DNA of 64,000 nt, taken from positions 124,001 through 188,000 of the forward strand of contig NZ_JAGGJV010000002.1 of assembly GCF_017873135.1 (NCBI RefSeq). The letters are read 5' to 3'. The stretch comes from Rhizobium herbae (GTDB lineage: Bacteria > Pseudomonadota > Alphaproteobacteria > Rhizobiales > Rhizobiaceae). The translations under genes and the position numbers were made by a program. Below, one piece after another: positions 1 through 8,239 of this stretch (within the stretch, counting starts at the first letter, position 1; the number at the start of each line of letters is the position of its first letter). Below the pieces are notes generated by a model, which was not told the origin of the DNA, ran no database searches, and worked only from the letters and a program-made list of their open reading frames with translations.

Positions 1-394
1 CAACGGCCAGCGGCCCGAGAAAATCGATGGCGACGGCAAGGCCGAGCGGGATACGCTCGATCGCCGCGAAGAAACACAGCGTCATGCCGGCCATGGATGC
101 GCCAAGCAGCCCCGCCGTCTGCCACTGCGCCCGCGAATAGCGCAGGATCGGCGGACGAACGACGATGGCGAGCAGGGCGGCCGCCCAGATCAGCCGCAGC
201 CAGGTGGTGCCGAAGGGGCCGTAGGCGGCAATCGCCGGTGCCGAGAAAGCCGAGCCGAACTGCACGCTCGACATCGACAGAAGGCACATCAGCCCGCCAG
301 TGAGCGCAGCGGCCGTGCCGGTGCTCAGGGGCGCCTCCGCCGGCGGGATCGCTCCATCGTTTCCATAGGCCGGTGCTGTTGTACGCTGATCCAA
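1..394 (-). CDS. EamA/RhtA-type drug/metabolite exporter, 3' part cut by window edge
   Basis: Inner-membrane exporter of the EamA (DMT) superfamily; the motif FFAAIERIPLGLAVAIDFLG resembles the RhtA homoserine/threonine exporter subgroup, so amino-acid efflux is a guess. Only the first ~131 residues are present; the gene runs off the left edge. Two hydrophobic helices are visible after a polar N-terminus of about 30 residues. I chose a TTG start because a perfect GGAGGAG ribosome site lies 6 bases upstream and no in-frame ATG fits. The substrate cannot be told from this fragment. Confidence 0.75.
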   Translation of the reverse strand, partial: MDQRTTAPAYGNDGAIPPAEAPLSTGTAAALTGGLMCLLSMSSVQFGSAFSAPAIAAYGPFGTTWLRLIWAAALLAIVVRPPILRYSRAQWQTAGLLGASMAGMTLCFFAAIERIPLGLAVAIDFLGPLAV

Positions 395-583
395 GACTTG
401 CTCCTCCAACGGCGATGCCGATCGCCTGCATCGGCTCTACCGAAGGCGGGTTCCTGCGGCAAATTCATATTTGTGGGGGTTAACATAAGGGCTTTTGATG
501 CTCGGTCGGCACCGCCGGGAACATATTGGCGACCAATCCGTTATTGGTTTCAGCAAAGGCAATATTTCACGCGAGGAAGAAAC

Positions 584-835
584 ATGGACGTCAATGGCGT
601 AGGCTGGATTGCGGCAATCATCATCGGCGGATTTGCCGGCTGGCTGGCGGAACAATTCATGAAGTCCAATATGGGCATGTTCATGAACATCATTCTCGGC
701 ATTGTCGGCGCCATCCTCCTCAACGCCATTCTCGCGTTTGCCGGGATGGGTTTTGCCGGCTGGCTCGCCTATCTGGCCATCGGCTTCATCGGTGCCTGCA
801 TTCTGATCGCGGTCGGCCGTGCCGTCCGCCGATAA
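584..835 (+). CDS. GlsB/YeaQ/YmgE family small membrane protein (transglycosylase-associated family)
   Basis: An 83-residue, almost entirely hydrophobic protein with three predicted membrane helices and the family's glycine pattern (GGFAGWLAEQFMK near the start, then GIVGAILLNAI, and a C-terminal GRAVRR). The family is linked to general stress responses in other bacteria but has no proven biochemical activity. The ATG is preceded by GAGGAAGA at a good distance. A small unknown cytoplasmic protein follows 36 bases downstream and is probably co-transcribed. Confidence 0.8.
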   Translation: MDVNGVGWIAAIIIGGFAGWLAEQFMKSNMGMFMNIILGIVGAILLNAILAFAGMGFAGWLAYLAIGFIGACILIAVGRAVRR

Positions 836-871
836 ATTTCTGGCCGATAAATTCTTCCGAAGGAGAAAATC

Positions 872-1201
872 ATGCTGACATTCGCAGCCGAGGGCAGCGG
901 CCAGGGCCGGCTCGAAATCAACGGCAATTCCCAGCCGGTATCCTATGAACTCGTGGAGGCACGCGAGGAAGACGATAGCCGTCAGGTCCGTATTCGCCTC
1001 AATGCGCCGAGAGACTGGCTGCTGAAACAGGGCTTCAGCGGCGAAGCGGTTCTCGTGCGCGACAACGGCTCACGCATCGCGGTGCGCCGCGAGGGCGGGC
1101 TGGATGTCGACGACACCGTGTCCGTTACGCTTGAAGGCTATGACGACACGCATGCCGATGGCGAGGACGTATCCGGAGCCTATCCGGAACTGAAACACTA
1201 G
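872..1201 (+). CDS. Small acidic protein of unknown function
   Basis: A 109-residue soluble, acidic protein with no signal peptide or membrane segment; I do not recognise a family. It starts with ATG behind AAGGAG and lies 36 bases after the small stress membrane protein, so the two probably form one transcript that ends at the hairpin just downstream. The middle part (residues ~28-85) alternates charged and hydrophobic residues, as in a small beta-rich fold. Confidence 0.7.
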   Translation: MLTFAAEGSGQGRLEINGNSQPVSYELVEAREEDDSRQVRIRLNAPRDWLLKQGFSGEAVLVRDNGSRIAVRREGGLDVDDTVSVTLEGYDDTHADGEDVSGAYPELKH

Positions 1202-1223
1202 ACTCAGGAGTGCGGCGGAAAAG

Positions 1224-1257
1224 AAAACGGGCGCGGTTCGAGGCCGCGCCCGTTTTT
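1224..1257 (+). terminator. Rho-independent terminator between the unknown gene and efp (both sides)
   Basis: A 10-bp perfect GC-rich stem (ACGGGCGCGG with CCGCGCCCGT) and 7-base loop, flanked by A4 on the left and T5 on the right. It can therefore stop transcription of the rightward pair and, read the other way, of efp. Confidence 0.8.
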
Positions 1258-1290
1258 CATGTCTGCCCGTCTTCATTGCTGATTGAAGGA

Positions 1291-1860
1291 TCAGTCCTTG
1301 GCGCGTTCGACGTAGGATGCATCTTCGGTCAGGATGACGACGCGCGTGCCGACGCCGATATGCGGCGGCACCATGGTGCGCACGCCGTTCGACAGGATTG
1401 CCGGCTTGTAGGAAGACGAGGCCGTCTGGCCCTTGACGACCGGCTCGGTCTCGACGATTTCGAGCGTCATGCGGGTCGGAAGCTCGATTGCCAGAGCAAT
1501 GCCTTCGAACATCTTCAGCTGCACGACCATGCCTTCCTGGAGATAGGCCTTGTCATCGCCGATGACGTCGGGTGCAACCGCGACCTGATCGTAGCTTTCC
1601 GGGTTCATGAAGTGGAAGCCTTCGCCGTCTTCATAGAGGAAGGTATGATCGCGATCCTCGACGAAAGCGCGCTCGACCTGTTCGGTGGTACGCCAGCGCT
1701 CGGAAACCTTCACGCCGTCCGAGATGCGGCGCATGTCGACCTGGGTGACCGGCGTGCCCTTGCCGGGATGAAAGTTCGCGGCGGTCAGAACAGCGTAGAG
1801 CTTGCCGTCAACTTCGAGAACATTGCCCTTGCGGACGGATGAGGCGATTACCTTGACCAT
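1291..1860 (-). CDS. efp: Elongation factor P
   Basis: Translation factor that binds the ribosome next to the P-site tRNA and relieves stalling at polyproline stretches. The 189-residue length and three-domain sequence are normal. The loop HPGKGTP puts lysine at position 34 from the chosen ATG, which is the residue that EpmA/EpmB modify with beta-lysine; both enzymes are encoded divergently next door. A longer reading exists upstream, but the [13 protein letters not shown] start is the family start and gives K34 exactly. Confidence 0.97.
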   Translation of the reverse strand: MVKVIASSVRKGNVLEVDGKLYAVLTAANFHPGKGTPVTQVDMRRISDGVKVSERWRTTEQVERAFVEDRDHTFLYEDGEGFHFMNPESYDQVAVAPDVIGDDKAYLQEGMVVQLKMFEGIALAIELPTRMTLEIVETEPVVKGQTASSSYKPAILSNGVRTMVPPHIGVGTRVVILTEDASYVERAKD

Positions 1861-2058
1861 AAGTCTTCCTTGTAACTGAGCTTGATGCGTCGTAGAGGAG
1901 CGCACGAAATATGCGCGTCACAGACGCCAGAATGCGTTTTCGGGCCGCACCTATCCTATATTCGGGCAAATTGCCAGTGTGACGGCGGATACGCTCGAAG
2001 AAACCGTGCAATTTATACGACTCACTGGATTGCCCGAGAGTTTGGACACAGGACCTTG

Positions 2059-3129
2059 ATGCCCGCTGCCTCCCCCTGGTGGACCCCCGATGTCCATGCC
2101 GACCGCCGTGGTTTCCTCATCGGCCGCAACCGGATTCAGGCCGCCCTGCGCGGTTTTTTCGCGGCGCGCGATTTCATCGAGGTGGATACGGCAACGCTGC
2201 AGGTGTCGCCCGGCAACGAGGCGCATCTGCATGCCTTTGCAACGCAGGCTATCCATCACGACGGCAGCGCCGCGCCTCTCTATCTCCATACCTCGCCGGA
2301 GTTTGCCTGCAAGAAGCTGCTGGCGGCCGGCGAACAGCGCATCGCCTGCTTCGCCCATGTCTATCGCAACCGCGAGCGCGGGCCGCTGCACCATCCGGAA
2401 TTCACCATGCTCGAATGGTACCGCGCCGGCGAGACTTATGATGCGCTGATGCGCGACTGCGCTGACATCCTCGGGCTTGCCGCCGAAACCGCCGGGGCAA
2501 AGCAGCTGACCTATCGCGGCGGACGGGCCGATCCCTTCGCGGAGCCGGACCGCATCACCGTCGCCGAAGCCTTCGAGCGCTTCGCTGATGTCGATCTCCT
2601 CGGCTCGATCGATCCTGGCGGCGAAACGGACCGGGACCGCCTGGCCGGGAACCTTCGCGCCGCCGGTCTGCGGGTTGCCGACGACGATACCTGGCCGGAT
2701 TTGTTCAGCCGGGTGATCGTCGAGAAGGTCGAACCCAATCTGGGTTTTGGCCGTGCCACGATCCTGTACGAATATCCGGTCGCCGAAGCCGCGTTGGCGC
2801 GGCCGGCGCCGCATGACGCGCGCGTCGCGGAGCGGTTCGAGCTCTATGCCTGCGGCGTCGAGCTTGCCAATGCCTTCGGCGAGCTGACCGATGCGCGCGA
2901 ACAGCGCCGCCGCTTCGGCATGGAGATGGCCGAAAAACAGCGGGTCTATGGCGAAACCTATCCGCTGGACGAGGATTTTCTGAGAGCCCTTGAAATCATG
3001 CCGCAGGCAAGCGGCTGCGCGCTCGGCTTCGACCGGCTGGTGATGCTGGCGACCGGCGCATCGCGGATCGACCAGGTCATCTGGGCGCCGGTGGCGGAGA
3101 CCGATCCTCTGAGCGAGGGCCGCCGGTGA
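2059..3129 (+). CDS. epmA: EF-P--(R)-beta-lysine ligase EpmA (GenX/PoxA)
   Basis: Class II lysyl-tRNA synthetase-like enzyme without an anticodon-binding domain; it activates (R)-beta-lysine and attaches it to Lys34 of EF-P. Class II motif 2 is seen in CFAHVYRNRERGPLHHPEF followed by TMLEW, and motif 3 in SGCALGFDRLVMLATG near the C-terminus. The 356-residue form from ATG (MPAASPWW) is slightly longer than the ~325-residue E. coli protein; a reading some 59 codons longer has no family-like sequence. The stop overlaps the start of epmB (GTGA), so translation is coupled. Confidence 0.93.
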   Translation: MPAASPWWTPDVHADRRGFLIGRNRIQAALRGFFAARDFIEVDTATLQVSPGNEAHLHAFATQAIHHDGSAAPLYLHTSPEFACKKLLAAGEQRIACFAHVYRNRERGPLHHPEFTMLEWYRAGETYDALMRDCADILGLAAETAGAKQLTYRGGRADPFAEPDRITVAEAFERFADVDLLGSIDPGGETDRDRLAGNLRAAGLRVADDDTWPDLFSRVIVEKVEPNLGFGRATILYEYPVAEAALARPAPHDARVAERFELYACGVELANAFGELTDAREQRRRFGMEMAEKQRVYGETYPLDEDFLRALEIMPQASGCALGFDRLVMLATGASRIDQVIWAPVAETDPLSEGRR

Positions 3130-4193
3130 CCGCGCTTCGCTCCCTGAAAACCATCGACGATCTGGAAGAGGCAGGGCTGGTTGCCGCCGCCCGGCGCGTC
3201 GGGCTGGACGATGTCGCGGCTCGCTATGCGGTGGCCGTCACGCCAGCCATGGCGGCCTTGATCGACCCCTCCGACCCCGATGATCCGATCGCACGCCAGT
3301 TCGTTCCGGATGCGGCGGAGCTCGTTCGCCTGCCGGAAGAGCGGGAGGATCCGATCGGCGACGGCGCCCACAGCCCGGTCGAGGGCATCGTCCATCGTTA
3401 TCCGGATCGTGTGCTGCTGAAGGCCGTGCATGTCTGCCCGGTCTATTGCCGCTTCTGTTTCCGCCGCGAAATGGTCGGGCCGCAGGGGCTCGGCACGCTT
3501 GCATCGCAGGCGATGGACAATGCCTTTGCCTATATCGCCGATCATCCGGAAATCTGGGAAGTGATCCTCACCGGCGGCGATCCGCTCGTGCTGTCGCCGC
3601 GCCGGCTCGCATCCATCATGGAGCGGCTTGCAGGCATCGATCATGTGAAGATCGTCCGCTTCCATACCCGTGTGCCGGTCGTCGAGCCCGACCGCGTCGA
3701 CGCAGCCCTGATCGCGGCACTCAAGGCCAGCGGCAAGACCACCTATCTGGCGCTGCATGCCAACCATCCGCGCGAGCTGACGGCGGATGCTCGCGCTGCC
3801 TGCGCACGGCTGGTCGATAGCGGCATCGTCATGGTCAGCCAGTCGGTGCTGTTGAAGGGCGTCAACGACGATGCCGATACGCTGGCGGCGCTGATGCGGG
3901 CCTTCGTCGAAAACAGGATCAAGCCCTATTACCTGCATCATCCCGATCTGGCGCCCGGCACCAGCCATTTCCGCCTGACGATCGAGGAGGGCCAGGCGCT
4001 GGTCGCGAGCCTGCGCGGCCGTGTCTCCGGCCTCTGCCAGCCGGCCTATATCCTCGATATCCCCGGCGGCCACGGCAAGACGGCGATCAGCGCCGCGACG
4101 ATCGAAGACAATGGCGGCGGCTGTTATACGGTTTCGGACTTCAACGGCGAAACCCATGCCTATCCGCCGGCGTCCGGCCGGCATCCGGAATGA
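3126..4193 (+). CDS. epmB: EF-P beta-lysylation protein EpmB, radical SAM lysine 2,3-aminomutase family
   Basis: Converts (S)-alpha-lysine to (R)-beta-lysine for EpmA. The radical-SAM cluster motif CPVYCRFC (CxxxCxxC) lies near residue 103, followed by the glycine-rich SAM motif LTGGDPL. The PLP-lysine motif DIPGGHGK stands near the C-terminus. It starts with GTG overlapping the epmA stop by four bases. At 355 residues it has the short EpmB length, without the C-terminal oligomerisation extension of clostridial aminomutases. Confidence 0.93.
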   Translation: MTALRSLKTIDDLEEAGLVAAARRVGLDDVAARYAVAVTPAMAALIDPSDPDDPIARQFVPDAAELVRLPEEREDPIGDGAHSPVEGIVHRYPDRVLLKAVHVCPVYCRFCFRREMVGPQGLGTLASQAMDNAFAYIADHPEIWEVILTGGDPLVLSPRRLASIMERLAGIDHVKIVRFHTRVPVVEPDRVDAALIAALKASGKTTYLALHANHPRELTADARAACARLVDSGIVMVSQSVLLKGVNDDADTLAALMRAFVENRIKPYYLHHPDLAPGTSHFRLTIEEGQALVASLRGRVSGLCQPAYILDIPGGHGKTAISAATIEDNGGGCYTVSDFNGETHAYPPASGRHPE

Positions 4194-4203
4194 ATGAGCC
4201 TCT

Positions 4204-5301
4204 TTAGAGGTGAATTTTCCCGAACAGGGCGCTGAGTTCGGATTGCCTGCCGGTGCCGGTTTTCTGGAAAATCGATCGTATATGGCTTCTCACCGTTTCG
4301 TAACCGGTTCCCTGCCGGCTGGCGATATCGACGGCGCTCATGCCGCTGGCGACCAGAAGCGATATCTTCGTCTCGGCCGGGGTGAGATCGAAAAGCTCCA
4401 TCAGAGTTTCCGGCTTCAGCCGCATGTCCTCGTCCGGATCCTCGATCAGCGCCATGGCGCAGGAATGCGAAAACACGTCGGCCAGCTGTGTGCCGAACCG
4501 CTCGAAGCGGACGATCAGCGGCCGTTTGCCCGCGCGCGAAAGGCGAACGGCAGACAATGTATCGGAGGATTGTCCGGGGGCTTGTATCGCGAGCTTCAGT
4601 TCGCGGCTGAAACGGGCGGTTTCATGTGCGGAGCCCGCCCGCACCTCTCCCCTCGAAATGCGCAAATCACCCGTAAACAGCGCGTCGGCTCTCGGATTCG
4701 TCAGCGTCACGAGGCCTTTCCGGTTGAAGAAGATGCAGCCGATGTTCGAGGTTTCGAAGGCCGCCGCCATGCCCATGATCCTGCTTGCGTCGATATGGCG
4801 GGCAAGTTGCATGGCTGTCAGCAGCCGGGTGCGGATGGCGTGGAAATGCGGCATGTCGGCCGCCGGGGGGGAGTCTTCCGACAGGCTGTTTTGCAGAACG
4901 AAATACAACTCATCCTTGGCCGAAGAGATGTTCATGAGAACGGAGTCGCCGACCCCGTATTTTCTCATGAATTTATAATATTCGTGATGGTCGAACTGCT
5001 CTCTGGACACGAAGCTTGCTTCAAGCACCACGCCTTCGCGGTGGAGCGGCGGCAAAAGTTGCGCGCGGAAATCCCTGGCGCCCCATTCTTCGCGAACATA
5101 GCCTTCCAGAAGATCGTCGAGATTCTCCGTGCTGAGCGCTGCGCCAAAGGCTCCGCGTCCGGCTGGCTCCATGATGTTGGCGCCGAGGGCACCGCTTGCC
5201 CTGCCTATGGCTTCAATGGTCGGCAGCCACAAGGACGGCTCGAAAATAGCGGCCTGGACTTGGTCCAGTGTCTGGGAGAGTAATCCGGCGTTCACGCGCA
5301 T
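4204..5301 (-). CDS. LuxR-family transcriptional regulator with C-terminal HTH
   Basis: A 365-residue DNA-binding regulator. The C-terminal ~60 residues form a clear LuxR/GerE helix-turn-helix (LTPAETKISLLVASGMS, then the recognition part TGYETVRSHIRSIFQKTG). The N-terminal ~290 residues probably contain PAS-like sensing segments (the middle has IGCIFFNRKGLVTLTNPRAD), with no autoinducer-binding pattern that I can see. It is convergent with epmB with only 10 bases between the stops. It is monocistronic and no target is evident. Confidence 0.85.
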   Translation of the reverse strand: MRVNAGLLSQTLDQVQAAIFEPSLWLPTIEAIGRASGALGANIMEPAGRGAFGAALSTENLDDLLEGYVREEWGARDFRAQLLPPLHREGVVLEASFVSREQFDHHEYYKFMRKYGVGDSVLMNISSAKDELYFVLQNSLSEDSPPAADMPHFHAIRTRLLTAMQLARHIDASRIMGMAAAFETSNIGCIFFNRKGLVTLTNPRADALFTGDLRISRGEVRAGSAHETARFSRELKLAIQAPGQSSDTLSAVRLSRAGKRPLIVRFERFGTQLADVFSHSCAMALIEDPDEDMRLKPETLMELFDLTPAETKISLLVASGMSAVDIASRQGTGYETVRSHIRSIFQKTGTGRQSELSALFGKIHL

Positions 5302-5437
5302 TCATGTCTGCTCACGTTCGCAATAACAGATTTTAGGTTCGGATCACTTCTCGCGTCAATGGTGTGTGGCCGGACTTTCGCCCGCAAATAGGGCCCTTTC
5401 TTGGGTCCAACGCGCCATTTGATCCGATTCCGCGCAC

Positions 5438-5515
5438 AAAAAAAGCCAGTCACCGCGTGAAATACCCCGAAAGTTGGATGCCAACATCGGGGCAGTTCAC
5501 GCGGTGACCGGCTTG
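5438..5515 (-). terminator. Long terminator hairpin after the OmpA-type lipoprotein gene
   Basis: Arms GCCAGTCACCGCGTGAA and TTCACGCGGTGACCGGC (one mismatch) enclose a second inverted repeat (CCCCGA...TCGGGG with GTTGG...CCAAC inside). On the minus strand the structure ends in a run of seven U. It lies about 20 bases after the lipoprotein stop codon. Confidence 0.8.
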
Positions 5516-5534
5516 TTGAAGCGGATGTTGCCGA

Positions 5535-6200
5535 TCAGCCTTCCTTGATCGGCGCGATCGAGATTTCGACGCGGCGGTTCTGTGCCCGCCCGTCTGGACT
5601 GTTGTTCGAAGCAATCGGCCGGTCCGGGCCGTAGCCAACGGCCGACATGCGGCGCTGATCGACGCCCTGCGAGCCGAGATAGTTGGCAACGGAGATGGCA
5701 CGGCGTTCGGAGAGGCCCTGGTTGTAGCTGGCGCTGCCGGTCGAATCCGTGTGGCCATCCACATCGACCAGCGTCTTGTTGAACTTGCGCAGAACGATCG
5801 CCACCGAGTTCAGTGTCGAATAGAAGCCCGGCATGACCTGGTCCTGATCGGTGGCAAACGTGATGTTGGAGGGCATGTTGAGAACGATGCGGTCGCCGAC
5901 GCGGGTAACCGAAACGCCGGTACCCTGCAGCTGCGCGCGCAGCTCGGATTCCTGGCTATCCATGTAGTTGCCGATCAGGCCGCCGCCGAGCGCGCCGATG
6001 CCGGCGCCTACCAGCGCCGCGTCACGCCGGCCGGCCGCACTTCCGCCGACCAGAAGACCGGTCGCGGCACCCAGGCCCGCGCCGATCAGCGCGCCACCGG
6101 CGGTGTTCGACATCTTCTGCTGACCCGTATACGGGTCCGTGGTGGTGCAGCCGGAAAGATAGACGGCGGCGATGGCCAGTACGGCGATTTTCTTGATCAT
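5535..6200 (-). CDS. OmpA-family outer-membrane lipoprotein (YiaD-like)
   Basis: Envelope protein predicted to be anchored in the outer membrane and to bind peptidoglycan. A lipoprotein signal ends in the lipobox LSGC at about residue 18. Residues ~35-80 are a glycine-rich glycine-zipper segment (GGALIGAGLGAATGLLVGG). The C-terminal half is an OmpA domain with VDVDGHTDSTGSASYNQGLSERR and ending NRRVEISI. The ATG was chosen over an upstream in-frame TTG because that TTG sits inside the AGGA ribosome site. Length is 221 residues. Confidence 0.9.
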   Translation of the reverse strand: MIKKIAVLAIAAVYLSGCTTTDPYTGQQKMSNTAGGALIGAGLGAATGLLVGGSAAGRRDAALVGAGIGALGGGLIGNYMDSQESELRAQLQGTGVSVTRVGDRIVLNMPSNITFATDQDQVMPGFYSTLNSVAIVLRKFNKTLVDVDGHTDSTGSASYNQGLSERRAISVANYLGSQGVDQRRMSAVGYGPDRPIASNNSPDGRAQNRRVEISIAPIKEG

Positions 6201-6322
6201 GGAATCAAAGGTCCTCAATGGTGCTCACTCAGCTTCATACTACCGATTGCGGCAGGAAGATGAAGAGGACGGCCACATGAAAGGATAGGACGGGTAAATA
6301 GCGTCGCAACCGTCCACAACAA

Positions 6323-6364
6323 GGCACGGGAACGAGCATAAAACACCGTTCCCGTTCCCGTGCC
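6323..6364 (-). terminator. Inverted repeat after the Cys-rich exported protein gene
   Basis: A 12-bp perfect inverted repeat (GGCACGGGAACG / CGTTCCCGTGCC) with an 18-base loop, directly after the stop codon of the minus-strand gene. It is followed only by a weak U-rich stretch, so it may be a transcript-end stabiliser rather than a classical terminator. Confidence 0.5.
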
Positions 6365-6372
6365 ACTGTTCG

Positions 6373-6750
6373 CTACTCGGTCAGGTCGATTTCTTCCGTG
6401 CTGCCGCCTTGGCAGGTGTAGCAGCAATCGGTGCAGGTTTCGGCGTTGTCCGGCCCTGTGCCCCAATAGGTTTCCTTGTCGCCGGAAATCCAGGCGCCAT
6501 AGCAGATTTTCTCGCCCTCGTCGCAGGACAGCGGAATCTGCTTGGTTTCGCCGTCGTCCAGCAGATAGACCTGATTGTTGCCCGGCCAGACATGGTCGCG
6601 GTCCTGGCTGTAGAGCTCGAGTTCGACGGCGTTCGGATGGCTGTTCTTCATCTGGAAGGTCACGTCCGCGGCCGAAGCGGCGGACACGCCGCCAAGAGCC
6701 AGGAACATGGACAGCGCGGCCAGACCCGCGCGTTGACGAATGGTTTTCAT
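6373..6750 (-). CDS. Small exported Cys-rich protein of unknown function
   Basis: A 125-residue protein with a clear Sec signal peptide (MKTIRQRAGL..., cleavage probably after ASA-A near residue 27). The mature part of ~98 residues carries six cysteines: two in the middle (SCDEGEKICYG) and four clustered near the end (CTDCCYTC). This suggests disulfides formed in the periplasm or outside the cell. The ATG has AAGGGG upstream. I do not recognise a family. It is monocistronic, between an OmpA-type lipoprotein gene and an acetyltransferase gene. Confidence 0.75.
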   Translation of the reverse strand: MKTIRQRAGLAALSMFLALGGVSAASAADVTFQMKNSHPNAVELELYSQDRDHVWPGNNQVYLLDDGETKQIPLSCDEGEKICYGAWISGDKETYWGTGPDNAETCTDCCYTCQGGSTEEIDLTE

Positions 6751-6909
6751 GGGTTCCCCTTAAGACTATCTGCCTTGCGGCTGAAAATCAGCTAACATGA
6801 ACATTAGAAACACGAAATAGGCTACCCAGACAAAATCCGTTGATTTTTCCGTGTGATATGGCCATTTTTGGTGACAAGGATAGGTGGAATGCGCGCGGCG
6901 CGGCGCACT

Positions 6910-7440
6910 TCAATCGGCGGCAAGCGATTTGTAGAAAAACGTCGAGCCGCAATAGCTGCCGTCCGGCATCAAGGCATATTGCGGAATGACGCCGACGCGC
7001 TGCCAGCCGAATTTCTCGTAGATGGATTCCGCCGGGCTCCCGGTTGCCGTGTCGAGCACCAGAATATGTCGCCCGTGCCTGGCGGCCTCGGCTTCGGCAG
7101 CGTCCATCAGCAGCCGTGAAAGCCCGAGGCCGCGCGCCTTGCGGTGGACGAGCAGTTTCTTCAGGTCGGCGCGATGCGGCTGGTTTGGCATCGTGCCGAT
7201 GCCGAGTTGAACAGTGCCAAGCATGTCGCCATCCGTCTCTGCCACGATCAGCACCGTGTTTCCCTCGGCCACAGCGCGGGCGACGCCTTCCCAGTAGGGC
7301 ATGGCGTCCTGCGGCGTGTGCGGCGACATGAAGCCGACGGAGGCGCCGCCCTCAACGCAATCGGAGAGGATTTCCGCGAGCGAGGGCAGGGCGGCGGTGG
7401 TTTCGGAAGGGGTGAGCGTGCGGATCGTGACATCAGACAT
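6910..7440 (-). CDS. GNAT-family N-acetyltransferase
   Basis: A 176-residue acetyl-CoA-dependent acetyltransferase. The acetyl-CoA loop (motif A) is LLVHRKARGLGLSRLLMDAA at ~residues 95-115, preceded by GTVQLGIGTMPNQPHRADLK and followed by YEKFGWQRVG. The substrate is unknown. It starts five bases after the stop of the XRE/cupin regulator, so both are one operon and the regulator probably controls it. Confidence 0.88.
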   Translation of the reverse strand: MSDVTIRTLTPSETTAALPSLAEILSDCVEGGASVGFMSPHTPQDAMPYWEGVARAVAEGNTVLIVAETDGDMLGTVQLGIGTMPNQPHRADLKKLLVHRKARGLGLSRLLMDAAEAEAARHGRHILVLDTATGSPAESIYEKFGWQRVGVIPQYALMPDGSYCGSTFFYKSLAAD

Positions 7441-7445
7441 CGGGA

Positions 7446-8021
7446 CTATACTTTGCTGCGATTGAGAATGACGGCGTAGCGCGCAGGCTCGCCGTGCGGA
7501 TTGTGAAAGATGTGAGCCTCGGCAAGCCGCATGAACAGGCAGTCGCCGGCTTCCAGCACATAGGTCTCCGCGCCGGCCGTCATGGTGAGTCTGCCCTCGA
7601 ACAGCCAGAGATGCTGGGTGAGGCTGGCGTCGAACTGCTGCTGCTCGAACACGACGCGCGCGCCCGGCGGAAATTCCACCTCGACGATATCGACGGGCGA
7701 TCCGGTTCCATCCGGCGAGACCGAGCGGCGCAGATAGCCGGTCTCCGGATCGCGCCAGATGCGCTGGCTGTTGCGGCGTGAGAGCGGGCTTACGACAGTC
7801 TCCTCCGTTGCAAAGAAACGCGACAGCGTGGTGCCCAGCGCGCTGCAGAGCCGCGCCAGAAGCTGGGCGGTGGGGCTGGCCTCGCCGCGTTCGATGCGCG
7901 AGATCATCGCCCGGCTGACGCCGGCACGGGTGGCGAGATCGTCAAGCGTCATCGCCTGCGCCAGCCGCAGGGATTTCATGCGTTCGGCGATACCGGTTTC
8001 GAAGGCTTGTGTACTTTCCAT
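7446..8021 (-). CDS. XRE-family regulator with C-terminal cupin domain
   Basis: A 191-residue one-component regulator: an XRE helix-turn-helix at residues ~12-66 (MTLDDLATRAGVSRAMISRI) and a cupin sensor domain at ~110-185 (LWLFEGRLTMTAGAETYVLE). Such proteins often repress neighbouring efflux or amino-acid genes. It forms an operon with the GNAT gene and is divergent from the MFS gene. The chosen ATG has no ribosome site; a 10-bp-arm inverted repeat abuts it, suggesting autoregulation. A start 14 codons further in (MKSLRLAQ) would also keep the HTH. Confidence 0.85.
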   Translation of the reverse strand: MESTQAFETGIAERMKSLRLAQAMTLDDLATRAGVSRAMISRIERGEASPTAQLLARLCSALGTTLSRFFATEETVVSPLSRRNSQRIWRDPETGYLRRSVSPDGTGSPVDIVEVEFPPGARVVFEQQQFDASLTQHLWLFEGRLTMTAGAETYVLEAGDCLFMRLAEAHIFHNPHGEPARYAVILNRSKV

Positions 8022-8046
8022 TATAAGAGAATTAAGTTTTCTTATA
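8022..8046. promoter_or_regulatory. Putative operator: inverted repeat abutting the XRE regulator start
   Basis: TATAAGAGAA and TTTTCTTATA are 10-bp arms with one mismatch and a 5-base spacer. They touch the start codon of the XRE/cupin gene and lie in the divergent promoter region shared with the MFS exporter. Autorepression by the XRE protein is inferred from position only. Confidence 0.5.
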
Positions 8047-8239
8047 GTGGAGTCAACGGAAAAGCCGTCGCTCGCCAAATAAATTCGCCGCATGCCGCTG
8101 TGGCGACAACGAAGCTCCCCGCAGCCGGATATGGTGTCCGCCATGCACATGGTTGAGGAAACTGCCATGTGATCAATATGTTAGAGGACGCTTGAGCAGT
8201 TGCTGCATTTCGGCGACTCGCTGAAATATAAGGGGATGG

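Noticed and set aside
4198..4211. CCTC-TTTA-GAGG palindrome between epmB and the LuxR-type gene
   Set aside because: Only a four-base stem with no T run; not a credible terminator.
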